NCBI RefSeq assembly: GCF_000759445.1
Contig: NZ_JRMB01000002.1
Coordinates: 496,001 to 560,000, forward strand
Direction: 5' to 3'
Source: Pseudomonas lutea
GTDB taxonomy: Bacteria; Pseudomonadota; Gammaproteobacteria; Pseudomonadales; Pseudomonadaceae
DNA: 64,000 nucleotides
In this document: positions 47,876-55,917 of the stretch, in pieces
Layout: each line of letters starts with the position of its first letter
Numbering within the stretch: position 1 is the stretch's first letter
Translations under genes and position numbers: made by a program
The notes under the pieces: model-generated
The model's database searches: none
Told to the model about the DNA's origin: nothing
Seen by the model: the letters and a program-made list of their open reading frames with translations, nothing else

Positions 47876-49018
47876 ATGACGAACGGACGCGACCACCGGA
47901 TCGATTTCTTTCGCGGGCTGGCGCTGATCTTCATTTTTTGGGATCACGTGCCGGATAACCCCTTCGCGCAATTGACGCTGCGCAATTTTGGCTTCAGTGA
48001 CGCCGCCGAGGTGTTTGTGTTTCTCGCAGGCTACGCCGCCGTCCTCGCCTACGGTCGCGTGGCGCAACGCGACGGTTACGTCGTGGCCTGCCTGCGCATT
48101 CTGCGGCGCACCTGGATGCTGTACGTGGCGCACATCTTCTTGCTGACCCTGCTGATGGGCATCGTCTTCGTCGCCAATAACCACGTCGAGACACGCGACA
48201 TGGTGCGCGAGATGGGCCTTGAGTATTTCGTGGGCAATCCGCAGCAGGCGCTGGCCGACGAATTGTTGCTGCGCTTCAAACCCAACCTGACGGACCCGCT
48301 GCCGCTTTACATTTTGCTGATGGGGGCACTGCCGCTGATTCTGCCGATCATGCTGCGCAGCGTGGCGCTGGCGATCGGCCTCTCCGTTACGCTGTACATG
48401 ATGGTGCCACTGCTCGGCTGGAATCTTCGCGCCTATGAAGGCGGGGGCTACTGGTATTTCAACCCGGTGGCGTGGCAGCTCATATTCGTACTCGGCGGCG
48501 CATTCGCCGTACACACCCAGCGTGAGACGGCCGCGACGGTGCCTGCTCGTCTGCTCTGGCAACAGCCTCTGTTTCTCGTCGCAGCCGCTTACCTGCTGGT
48601 GACTGGATTCATCACATTCCTGTGGAAGTTTCCTGACGTGCATGACGCGCTCCTGCCTGCCGTGCTCACCGACTTGATCTACCCGATCAGCAAGACCGAC
48701 CTCTCACCGCTGCGGCTGCTGCACTTCATCGCACTCGTCTACATAGTCGCGAAATTACTGCCCGCGTCGGTGACTTGGCTGGACAATTGGCCCGTCCAGC
48801 AGGCGTGTCGGATGGGACGGTATTCACTGGAGATCTTCTGCCTGGGCGTGCTCCTCGCCCCGCTCGCCGACATGGCCAACGCCCTGGCCGATGACGGCTG
48901 GCAAATGCGTGTGATCACCGCGCTGCTCGGGGTGGGACTGATGTTGCTGTTATCGAACTGGCTGGAATTGAACAAGCGCCTGGGGAGCCCGAAAGGGGTG
49001 CAGGTGGCGAAGGTTTGA
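47876..49018 (+). CDS. OpgC-family membrane protein
   Basis: A polytopic inner-membrane protein of 380 residues with roughly ten hydrophobic segments. The start MTNGRDHRIDFFRGLALIFIFWDHVPDNPF and the following FGFSDAAEVFVFLAGYAAVLAYGR match the OpgC family, related to acyltransferase-3 proteins; OpgC adds succinyl groups to periplasmic glucans. The conserved early Asp/Arg (RIDFFRG) and His (WDHVP) of the superfamily are present. No opgGH genes are nearby, so the acceptor is not known from context. The ATG at 47876 follows AAGGC; upstream codons are not family-like. Confidence 0.85.
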   Translation: MTNGRDHRIDFFRGLALIFIFWDHVPDNPFAQLTLRNFGFSDAAEVFVFLAGYAAVLAYGRVAQRDGYVVACLRILRRTWMLYVAHIFLLTLLMGIVFVANNHVETRDMVREMGLEYFVGNPQQALADELLLRFKPNLTDPLPLYILLMGALPLILPIMLRSVALAIGLSVTLYMMVPLLGWNLRAYEGGGYWYFNPVAWQLIFVLGGAFAVHTQRETAATVPARLLWQQPLFLVAAAYLLVTGFITFLWKFPDVHDALLPAVLTDLIYPISKTDLSPLRLLHFIALVYIVAKLLPASVTWLDNWPVQQACRMGRYSLEIFCLGVLLAPLADMANALADDGWQMRVITALLGVGLMLLLSNWLELNKRLGSPKGVQVAKV

Positions 49019-49130
49019 GAACGGCTTCTCACGGGGATTGATCTTCGGAAATTTCCTACTGCTTTATCAGGCAAAGCTTTTTCGCAGACTGCCGTTACGC
49101 GAGAGAGTGGATAAATCAGTGGAGGAAAAA

Positions 49131-49751
49131 ATGGACATACAGGCTCTGATGCAGCACGTGACTTTGGCACCCGCCAGAAACTCGATACCGCTAAAGCAGG
49201 CAGACGAAACACCGGGCAGCCAGGACAGCCCGCCACGCGCCGTTGCTCTGGAAGAAGAACAACCGTGGCTTGCCGAGCCGTATATGAAGGGGATAAAAAG
49301 TATGGACGCCTACCTAGCTGTCAAACAGGTGGAGGCCAGTCTTGCGCTGGAGCTCGCCAAGGTTGCCTATACCTCATTTAAAAATGAGCTTTCCAAACTA
49401 AGGCCCGAACTGGCTGGGAAAGACTTCAGCTTCGGTCTGGACGTTACTGGAAGCATTCAAATAATTGACACCCACGGAAGTTTGTCCGGCGAAGAAAAGA
49501 CATGGCTGGCTGAGCGACTTAATCATCGCGGCTTGAAAGGTCACCTGACAGATCATTTCGAGACTTCTGTACTATTGACAAAATATGACAAAACGGGATT
49601 TACCGCCGGCTACAAGCTGGAAGTTAAAGACCTGGCCCGCCTGATTGACTATGGACGAATACTGGAAAGCGACAACATGCAGCAAACGTGGAAAAATCAA
49701 ATCTCTGAGAGAGGCGAAAAAAGGACGCCTTTTATCTCAGAGCGCATCTGA
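49131..49751 (+). CDS. hypothetical protein of unknown function
   Basis: I do not recognise this 206-residue protein. ATG at 49131 follows a perfect GGAGG at 49121-49125. The first 45 residues are rich in Pro, Ser, Gln and Glu and look disordered. The remainder looks soluble and mixed helical/strand (AYLAVKQVEASLALELAKVAYTSF; FSFGLDVTGSIQIIDTHG), with a charged C-terminus. There is no signal peptide, membrane segment or cysteine. Codon use is clearly more A/T-rich at third positions than in neighbouring genes, suggesting acquired DNA. A palindromic terminator lies 15 bases after its stop. Confidence 0.75.
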   Translation: MDIQALMQHVTLAPARNSIPLKQADETPGSQDSPPRAVALEEEQPWLAEPYMKGIKSMDAYLAVKQVEASLALELAKVAYTSFKNELSKLRPELAGKDFSFGLDVTGSIQIIDTHGSLSGEEKTWLAERLNHRGLKGHLTDHFETSVLLTKYDKTGFTAGYKLEVKDLARLIDYGRILESDNMQQTWKNQISERGEKRTPFISERI

Positions 49752-49765
49752 AATAAGGACATATG

Positions 49766-49790
49766 CTTGGCTGGTCAGTGACCAGCCAAG
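49766..49790. terminator. perfect palindrome between the two unknown genes
   Basis: CTTGGCTGGTCA-G-TGACCAGCCAAG is a 12-base perfect inverted repeat located between two converging genes (stops at 49751 and 49800). There is no long T-run on either side; its position suggests a bidirectional terminator. Confidence 0.65.
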
Positions 49791-49799
49791 TCTCACTCA

Positions 49800-50531
49800 T
49801 CAGACTGGACCAGGAACGCTTTTGATTAACCGCTGCTTGCAGATATGACCAAACAGCCGAAAATCTTTATTAGCTTCTACGTTCCCTTGAGCGCCCAGTA
49901 AGAAGTTTGAGAATACATAAACCCCAACATAGTAATAACTCCTCCACGTGTTAACGCCATGATCGTACCTGACATAATCCTGGGCCTCGTGCCCTCCAGC
50001 ACAGCGATCAAAGTTGACGACTTTTGTGGCGACGCCGTGCTCTTCACTCGTCACGTGCTCAACCACCGGCCGGATTCTGGATACCTTAAGGCTAAGCACG
50101 AACCGTCCGACAGCACCTTTTAGCAGCGCCCCGACAGAGTCAGTGAATCTTGCAGTCAAAATTCCTTGGGCATAGCCCTGAGTCTCAATCCATGAAGGTT
50201 CGGTATGGCCCGAAGGAATTCTATTAACGCCGAGTTCGTCACTAAATTTGAATTCCTTCAATACAGGATAAGACCCGATTGCCAAATGGTAAGGCCGTCC
50301 AGAAAAAGAGACATCTTGCCGGTGAGAAACTTTGACAAGCACCTCAGTTCCAGGCATCAAGCTGGAGAATTTTTCTTCAGATTCAGGTTTTTCCAACCAC
50401 CTAACACCATCGAAGTACTCTAGAATCCAAAAGGAAGCGCCCGACGTCTCTGGCACGCCAGTCACGATTACATCCTGCCCTCTTACAGAGGTAATAGAAA
50501 GTTTTTTGCGCCACCCATTCAGGCGTGACAA
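49800..50531 (-). pseudogene. unknown protein, probably missing its 5' end
   Basis: A minus-strand frame of about 243 codons that I cannot assign. It opens directly after an in-frame TGA (50547-50549) and offers only a TTG at 50531 and no ATG for the first 58 codons. The sequence already looks mid-domain there, so it may be the 3' remnant of a longer gene; a TTG start without a clear ribosome-binding site is the alternative. The product would be soluble and strand-rich (DVIVTGVPETSGASFWILEYFDG), with no membrane segments. Its base composition is A/T-richer than the flanking core genes. Confidence 0.55.
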
Positions 50532-50826
50532 GAGGAAGTAACTATCTCAATAGATACAGGTCAACTGACGAACCCAAAAACAAGAGCTTTCCTACAATGG
50601 AGTCTTTCCCGTAAGGGGGCTTATTGGGGAGATGATCAATCACCGTCCGGGCGCGGGAGGTCCAGGCTAAATCTGACGCGACCTAGGAACGTATTTGGCG
50701 GCCGGGATGCTTCAAATCCCTTTCCCCAAAGAACCGACGGAGCGTCAACCACAAACCCTTCCCCGCCCTTAACCAGCGTCTACGCTTCTACCAAGTGCGA
50801 CGTGCAGGTTTGACCGGGCTGACGAT
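50532..50826. other. spacer between the unknown gene and the PBP gene
   Basis: About 295 bases with no gene I can support. On the minus strand a 29-codon open stretch, closed by TAG, lies in a different frame just before the truncated gene, compatible with decayed coding sequence. Nearer the PBP gene the composition returns to the G/C-rich background. No clear promoter boxes, operator or repeat were found. Confidence 0.5.
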
Positions 50827-53800
50827 ATGGGCGCTTTTTGGCATTCCGATACGAAAAAGGCTGCGGTGAAGGCTGACAGTCAGGGGAACGGATCAGTGCC
50901 AGGCAATGCCCGCCCCCGCCGATACGTGTGGCGGTTCTTGCTGGTGGCGGTGCTTGGGGCGGCGGTGATTCTGGGCTTTGTGGTGTCGACGGAGGTGCGC
51001 AGCTCGCGCTTGCAGGCGCGCGGGTTCAGCCAACTTGCTGAAGGCTTGAGTTACCGCGTCGAGACTGGGCCAAGTGCGGCGATCGTTTACCCCGGCGACG
51101 GGCCTTTTGACAAACGTCTCGGCTATTCGGCGCTGGACGAGTTTCTGCCGCGCCTGCTCAAGCGCGATTACTTGATCAGTGCCCAGGCGCGCTTTTCTCC
51201 CAATTTACTGGCCTACGTCAAACGCGGCCTTTTCGTGCCGTATGAGGAAAAAATCCAATCCGGCCTGACGATTTACGATTGCCGCGCCGAACCGCTTTAT
51301 CAGTACACCTACCCCCAGCAGCTGTACCCCACCTTCGCCGCAATTCCGCCGGTGCTGGTCAACAGCCTGTTGTTCATCGAGAACCGCGACCTGCTGGATG
51401 ACCGCCGTCCGCTGGCGAACCCGGCCGTGGATTGGCCAAGGTTTGTAAAAGCAGCGCTGTCTCAGGTTGCCAAAGTGGTGGGGCTGCCTGGGCAATCGGC
51501 GGGCGGCAGCACGCTGGCGACGCAACTGGAAAAATACCGGCACTCGCCGGACGGCCTGACGTTGTCGGGCAGTGAAAAGATCCGTCAGATGATCTCAGCC
51601 AGCGTTCGCGCTTATCAACCCGGGCAGCAGACCCTTGAAGCACGGCAGCGGGTGGTGCGCGATTATCTCAACAGCGTGCCGCTGTCGGCCGTGCCCGGTC
51701 ATGGCGAAGTGCACGGCATGGCCGAAGGCCTGCGGGTCTGGTACGGCGCGGATTTTGATCGCACCAACCAACTGTTGGCCACGAGTGCAGCAGACGAAAA
51801 AACCCTTGCGGCACAAGGACTAGCGCTGCGCGAAGTCTTGTCTCTGGTGATAGCACAGCGCAGGCCTTCGCATTTTCTGGCAAAGGGGCGCAGCGAGCTG
51901 GCGGAATTGACTGACAGCCATCTGCGCGTACTCGCACAAAACAACGTGATTAACCCGCCGCTGGCCAACGCCGCGCTGGCGGCGAAAGTGACCTATCGCG
52001 ACTGGATGCAGCAACCTACCGTGCAACCTGTGGAGAGCAATAAAGGCATCACGGTTGCGCGCACGCGCTTGTCCAACCTGCTCAATCGATCACTGTACGA
52101 CCTCGACCGGCTCGACCTCTCGGCGACCAGCACCTTGCAAAACGACCTGCAGGTCAGCGTCGGCCAATACCTGCGAGGGCTTGCCGATCCGGCGGTCGCT
52201 GGCCAGTTGGGTTTGATCGGCGAACATCTGTTGACGCCCGCCAGCACCCAGGCGGTGCGCTACAGCTTTACCTTGTTCGAGCGCGACCCGGATGGCTCGC
52301 GGGTTCGGGTGCAGACGGACAGCACCGACCAGCCGTTTGATATCAACGAGGGCAGTAAACTGGAGTTGGGCTCGACCGCCAAGATGCGGGTGATGACGAC
52401 GTATTTGCAGGTCATTGCCGAACTGCATGACCGGTACGCCGATCAGTCCGTCAGCGCACTGCGAAAAGTGCCGGTCGAGGCGTCCGACCAGCTCAGCCGC
52501 TGGGCGCTGGAGTACCTGATTCAGAACAGCGACCGGGATCTCTCGAAGATGCTTGCCGCCGCCCTGGACCGCCAATATTCGGCCAGTCCCGCCGAGAGCT
52601 TCTTTACCGGGGGCGGCCTGCATCATTTCAACAACTTTCGCCGGGAAGACAACGCGCGCAATCCGACGCTGCGGGAAGCGTTGCGCGAGTCGATCAACCT
52701 GCCGTTCATACGCCTGATGCGCGATCTGGTGCGTTACACCACGTATCAGGGGCCCAACAACAGCGCCGTGCTGCTCAAGGACGACAGCGATCCCAGACGT
52801 CAGGAGTATCTGGCTGAGTTCGCCGATCGTGAGGGCAAATCGTTCCTGCTGCGCTTCTGGAAACGCTACAAGAATAAATCCACCCAGGAACGGCTCGATA
52901 CGTTTCTCGACGGCGTGCATCCTGCCGCGAGCCGACTTGCCGCCGTGCATCGGTATTTGCTGCCTGAGGCGACGCAAAGCGCTTTCAATGCATTTATTCG
53001 GGCGCACATGGCAGGTGAAAAAAGCAAAACGACGCTGACCGAAAAGCGTCTGGACGAACTGTATTACGCGTATGGCCCCGGCAAGTTCGACCTGCCCGAT
53101 CAGGGCTATGTGGCACGCGTCCACCCGCTGGATCTGTGGCTGGTGGGTTATCTGCTGCAAAACCCGGACGCCAAGTTCAAGGATGCCGTGGCCGCCAGCC
53201 GCTTCGAGCGTCAGGAAGTCTACAGCTGGCTGTTCAAGAGCCAGCACAAGCGTGCGCGCGACAGTCGTATCCGGACCATGCTGGAGATCGAAGCGTTTCT
53301 GGACATCCACCAGCGCTGGCAGCAAGTGGGTTATCCGTTTGATCATCTGGTGCCCTCGCTGGCCACCGCGATCGGCAGCTCTGGCGATCGGCCCGCTGCA
53401 CTGGCCGAACTCATCGGCATCATCCAGAACGACGGCATCCGCCTGCCGGTGTTGCGGATCGACAGCCTGCACTTCGCCGCCAACACGCCATACGAGACGC
53501 GGCTGATCAACAACCCCGACATGGGCAAACGGGTTATGCCGTCGGAGGTCGCCGCAGCGATGCGCGAGGCGCTTTCGCAAGTGGTCGATGCCGGCACCGC
53601 CAGACGCGTTTCCGGCAGCTTTAAAACACTGGACGGCGGCGTGGTGGCAATGGGCGGCAAAACCGGCACCGGCGACAACCGCATCGAAAGTGTCGACACA
53701 GGCGGGAGGATCCTGGCATCCAAGGCCATCAACCGGACCGCCACTTTCGTGTTTTTCATCGGCGATAACCATTACGGCACGCTGACCGCCTACGTGCCGG

Positions 53801-53949
53801 GACGTGCTGCCGAGAGCTTCAAGTTCACCTCCGCCCTTCCGGTGCAAGTCCTCAAGGGCATGGCGCCGATCCTCAATCCCTACCTGCAGCCGGGCACCTT
53901 CACGCAATGCAAAGCGCCAGGCACCTCCCAGGTCGCCTCACGCTTGTAA
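50827..53949 (+). CDS. large class A penicillin-binding protein (glycosyltransferase plus transpeptidase)
   Basis: A 1040-residue bitopic envelope enzyme predicted to polymerise and cross-link peptidoglycan. A membrane anchor lies at about 33-55 (FLLVAVLGAAVILGFVV). A GT51 domain follows with Glu185 in LFIENRDLLD and GGSTLATQLEK from 226. The transpeptidase domain has SxxK at Ser516-Lys519 (GSTAKMR), SxN at Ser622-Asn624 (ESINLPF) and KTG at Lys945-Gly947 (GGKTGTG). The GT motifs differ from the usual EDxxFxxH and KxxILExYLN forms (RVVRDYLNSVP here). The distance from SxN to KTG, over 300 residues, suggests a large insertion. It is longer than PBP1a/1b. The ribosome-binding site is weak, and the gene borders the A/T-rich accessory patch. 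Confidence 0.9.
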   Translation: MGAFWHSDTKKAAVKADSQGNGSVPGNARPRRYVWRFLLVAVLGAAVILGFVVSTEVRSSRLQARGFSQLAEGLSYRVETGPSAAIVYPGDGPFDKRLGYSALDEFLPRLLKRDYLISAQARFSPNLLAYVKRGLFVPYEEKIQSGLTIYDCRAEPLYQYTYPQQLYPTFAAIPPVLVNSLLFIENRDLLDDRRPLANPAVDWPRFVKAALSQVAKVVGLPGQSAGGSTLATQLEKYRHSPDGLTLSGSEKIRQMISASVRAYQPGQQTLEARQRVVRDYLNSVPLSAVPGHGEVHGMAEGLRVWYGADFDRTNQLLATSAADEKTLAAQGLALREVLSLVIAQRRPSHFLAKGRSELAELTDSHLRVLAQNNVINPPLANAALAAKVTYRDWMQQPTVQPVESNKGITVARTRLSNLLNRSLYDLDRLDLSATSTLQNDLQVSVGQYLRGLADPAVAGQLGLIGEHLLTPASTQAVRYSFTLFERDPDGSRVRVQTDSTDQPFDINEGSKLELGSTAKMRVMTTYLQVIAELHDRYADQSVSALRKVPVEASDQLSRWALEYLIQNSDRDLSKMLAAALDRQYSASPAESFFTGGGLHHFNNFRREDNARNPTLREALRESINLPFIRLMRDLVRYTTYQGPNNSAVLLKDDSDPRRQEYLAEFADREGKSFLLRFWKRYKNKSTQERLDTFLDGVHPAASRLAAVHRYLLPEATQSAFNAFIRAHMAGEKSKTTLTEKRLDELYYAYGPGKFDLPDQGYVARVHPLDLWLVGYLLQNPDAKFKDAVAASRFERQEVYSWLFKSQHKRARDSRIRTMLEIEAFLDIHQRWQQVGYPFDHLVPSLATAIGSSGDRPAALAELIGIIQNDGIRLPVLRIDSLHFAANTPYETRLINNPDMGKRVMPSEVAAAMREALSQVVDAGTARRVSGSFKTLDGGVVAMGGKTGTGDNRIESVDTGGRILASKAINRTATFVFFIGDNHYGTLTAYVPGRAAESFKFTSALPVQVLKGMAPILNPYLQPGTFTQCKAPGTSQVASRL

Positions 53950-54011
53950 TCCCTTCTCTGTGTATGCGGAACCGGCCGTGCCGTTCGTCTTATCGCGTCT
54001 TGCGGAAATCC

Positions 54012-54036
54012 TAAGATATATCTTAAGGTATATCTA
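54012..54036 (+). promoter_or_regulatory. palindromic operator of the PadR/NfeR-like regulator
   Basis: TAAGATATATCTTA (54012-54025) is a perfect palindrome. It overlaps a longer one, GATATATCTTAAGGTATATC (54015-54034), which has one mismatch around a CTTAAG centre. It sits 24 bases before the nfeR-like ATG and contains -10-like TATATC boxes. The layout fits an autorepressed operon like E. coli nfeR/nfeF. Confidence 0.75.
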
Positions 54037-54059
54037 ACGAGTAACCAGAGGCACCAAAA

Positions 54060-54662
54060 ATGAAAGACCATCCACATGATCATCCCCACCACCGTCCTCA
54101 TCCGGGCCCGCATTTTGGCGAGTCGGGTGATGCCCGCGACGGTTTTGAAAAGCGCACCGGTCGTGAACGCGGCGGCCGAGGGCCACGGGTATTTGCGCCA
54201 GGCGATTTGAAACTGATGCTGCTGGCATTGATCGCCGACCAGCCCTGCCACGGCTACGACTTGATTCGTCAGATAGAAGCGCTGTTCGACGGCGCCTACA
54301 GCCCCAGCCCGGGCGTGATTTATCCGACCCTGACCTTTTTGGAAGAAAGCGAGTTGATCCAGGGCGATGCCGACGGTGGCAAGAAACGCTACCGCATCAC
54401 CCCTGCCGGTCAGCAGTTCCTCACCGAACAAGCTGTCGCGCTGGACGGCGTTAAAATGCGCATCGAGGTCAGCAAGCGCTCGCTACGGGGGCACGACCGT
54501 CCGCCGGAAATCCACGAGGCAGTGCACAACCTGCGTCACGCGCTGCAAATGCACCATGGCCGTTGGAACCCGGAAGAGATTCTGCGCGTACGTGATCTGC
54601 TCAACGACACGGCGAAAGCCATCGTCGATGGCCAACAAGCTGCTTCGGAGAAACCGGAATGA
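54060..54662 (+). CDS. PadR-family regulator, NfeR/YqjI-like metal sensor
   Basis: A 200-residue repressor. The first 18 residues contain seven histidines (MKDHPHDHPHHRPHPGPH), an extension like the nickel-binding tail of E. coli YqjI/NfeR. A PadR winged helix follows (FAPGDLKLMLLALIADQPCHGYDLIRQIEALF, then SPSPGVIYPTLTFLEESELI), and a C-terminal helical dimer domain. It overlaps the downstream ferric reductase gene by ATGA, the same pair as yqjI-yqjH. It probably represses both genes from the palindrome upstream and is released by metal; which metal is inferred from the relative only. Confidence 0.88.
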   Translation: MKDHPHDHPHHRPHPGPHFGESGDARDGFEKRTGRERGGRGPRVFAPGDLKLMLLALIADQPCHGYDLIRQIEALFDGAYSPSPGVIYPTLTFLEESELIQGDADGGKKRYRITPAGQQFLTEQAVALDGVKMRIEVSKRSLRGHDRPPEIHEAVHNLRHALQMHHGRWNPEEILRVRDLLNDTAKAIVDGQQAASEKPE

Positions 54663-55429
54663 ATGCACCGCACGGAATTCATCGTGTCAGTCACGAAATC
54701 AAACGCCGCAAGCTGCAAGTGCTCAGGGTGACGGACATCACCCCGCGCATGCGTCGGGTCACCCTGCATGGGCCGGAGCTGGTCGGATTCATCAGCTTGG
54801 GGACCGATGATCACGTCAAATTGTTGTTCGCCACCACGCCCGAAGAACAAGTCGCGCTGGACAGTGAAGCGCCGCTGCAAAACGGCGAAGGTCCGCGTCC
54901 GGCGATGCGCGACTACACGCCTCGCCGCTACGATCCCCAAACCGGCGAACTGGACATCGATTTCGTCCTGCATGGCGACGGGCCGGCGGCAACCTGGGCG
55001 GCACAGGCCGAAGCCGGGCAGACGCTGAATATTGCCGGCCCTCGCGGCTCAATGATAGTGCCCGACATGTTCGACAGTTATCTGCTGATCGGCGACGAAA
55101 CCGCCCTGCCCGCCATCGGTCGACGGCTGGAAGCGTTACCGGCCAATCGCAAGGCGCTGGTGGTGGTTGAAATAGACAACGCGGCCGAGCGTCAGACGCT
55201 GCACAGCGAGGCGGCGGTGGAAGTGATCTGGGTGGTGCGCGGCGAGCAGGACTTGCTTGAAATCACGCGCCAGCTAAGCCTGCCGGCAGGCGATCTCTAC
55301 GCCTGGGTAGCGACTGAATCGTCCCTCTCGCGCAAGCTTCGGCGCGTGCTGCTCGATGAATTCAAGCTGGACGAAGCGACGATCAAAGCCGCTGGCTACT
55401 GGCGCGCAGACGGTACGGACGAGGAATGA
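54659..55429 (+). CDS. siderophore-interacting protein, NADPH-dependent ferric reductase (NfeF/YqjH-like)
   Basis: A 256-residue cytoplasmic flavoprotein of the ViuB/YqjH family that reduces ferric chelates and frees iron. The FAD-binding stretch MRDYTPRRYDPQTGELDIDFVLHG (RxYTxR) and the domain ending KLDEATIKAAGYWRADGTDEE are typical, as is the central IAGPRGSMIVPD. Translation is coupled to the NfeR-like regulator. In E. coli the pair links nickel stress to iron homeostasis; the same role is inferred here. Confidence 0.9.
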   Translation: MNAPHGIHRVSHEIKRRKLQVLRVTDITPRMRRVTLHGPELVGFISLGTDDHVKLLFATTPEEQVALDSEAPLQNGEGPRPAMRDYTPRRYDPQTGELDIDFVLHGDGPAATWAAQAEAGQTLNIAGPRGSMIVPDMFDSYLLIGDETALPAIGRRLEALPANRKALVVVEIDNAAERQTLHSEAAVEVIWVVRGEQDLLEITRQLSLPAGDLYAWVATESSLSRKLRRVLLDEFKLDEATIKAAGYWRADGTDEE

Positions 55430-55470
55430 TGCGCCGGTAAGAGGAAATGCCGGGGATAACGATGACGGCC

Positions 55471-55857
55471 TGTAGGAGCGCGCTTGCCTGCGAAAAGGCC
55501 GGGATTTCCGCTAAAACTGCCGCATCTTTGCCTGACCCGCCGGGTTCGCCAGCAAGCCGGCTCCTACAGTTTGATCTAGGCATAATCCGAGAACATGGGC
55601 AAACGCATCAAACTGTAGGAGCGCGCTTGCCCGCGAAGAGGCCGGCATATCCGCTACAAATGCCGCACATTTGCCTGATCCGCAGCCTTCGCCAGCAAGC
55701 CGGCTCCTACAGTTTGATCTCGGCAAGAGTCCGAAAAATCATGGGCGATCGCATCAAACTGTAGGAGCGCGCTTGCCCGCGAAGAGGCCGGCATATTCGC
55801 TACAAATGCCGCATATGCGCCTGATCCGTAGCATTCGCCCGCAAGCCGGCTCCTCTA
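55471..55857. repeat. tandem array of three REP doublets (REPIN)
   Basis: Three units of 98 bases (55471-55568, 55614-55711, 55760-55857) each begin with TGTAGGAGCGCGCTTGCC and end with the inverted partner CAAGCCGGCTCCTACA. The third unit's end is altered to CTCCTCTA. The 45- and 48-base spacers are themselves related, starting GTTTGATCT and ending GCATCAAAC, which extends each palindrome. The period is about 145 bases. The array fills the gap between nfeF and the convergent Pr6Pr gene, and no coding sequence is supported in 55430-55917. Confidence 0.93.
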
Positions 55858-55917
55858 GTCGTCTTGTGGTCTGGAGACGGCAATACTTTCCACCGGGATG
55901 CGGGTCAGCTATCAGGC

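Noticed and set aside
49019..49130. hrp-box (type III effector promoter) before the unknown gene at 49131
   Set aside because: No GGAACC followed at 15-16 bases by CCAC is present; the effector idea rests only on the disordered N-terminus.
49019..50826. Toxin-antitoxin or defence module in the accessory patch
   Set aside because: The two genes converge rather than form an operon, neither has a recognisable nuclease, kinase or antitoxin motif, and one seems broken.
55471..55857. CRISPR array
   Set aside because: The regular units are 98-base palindromic REP doublets with related, not unique, spacers. No cas genes are nearby.
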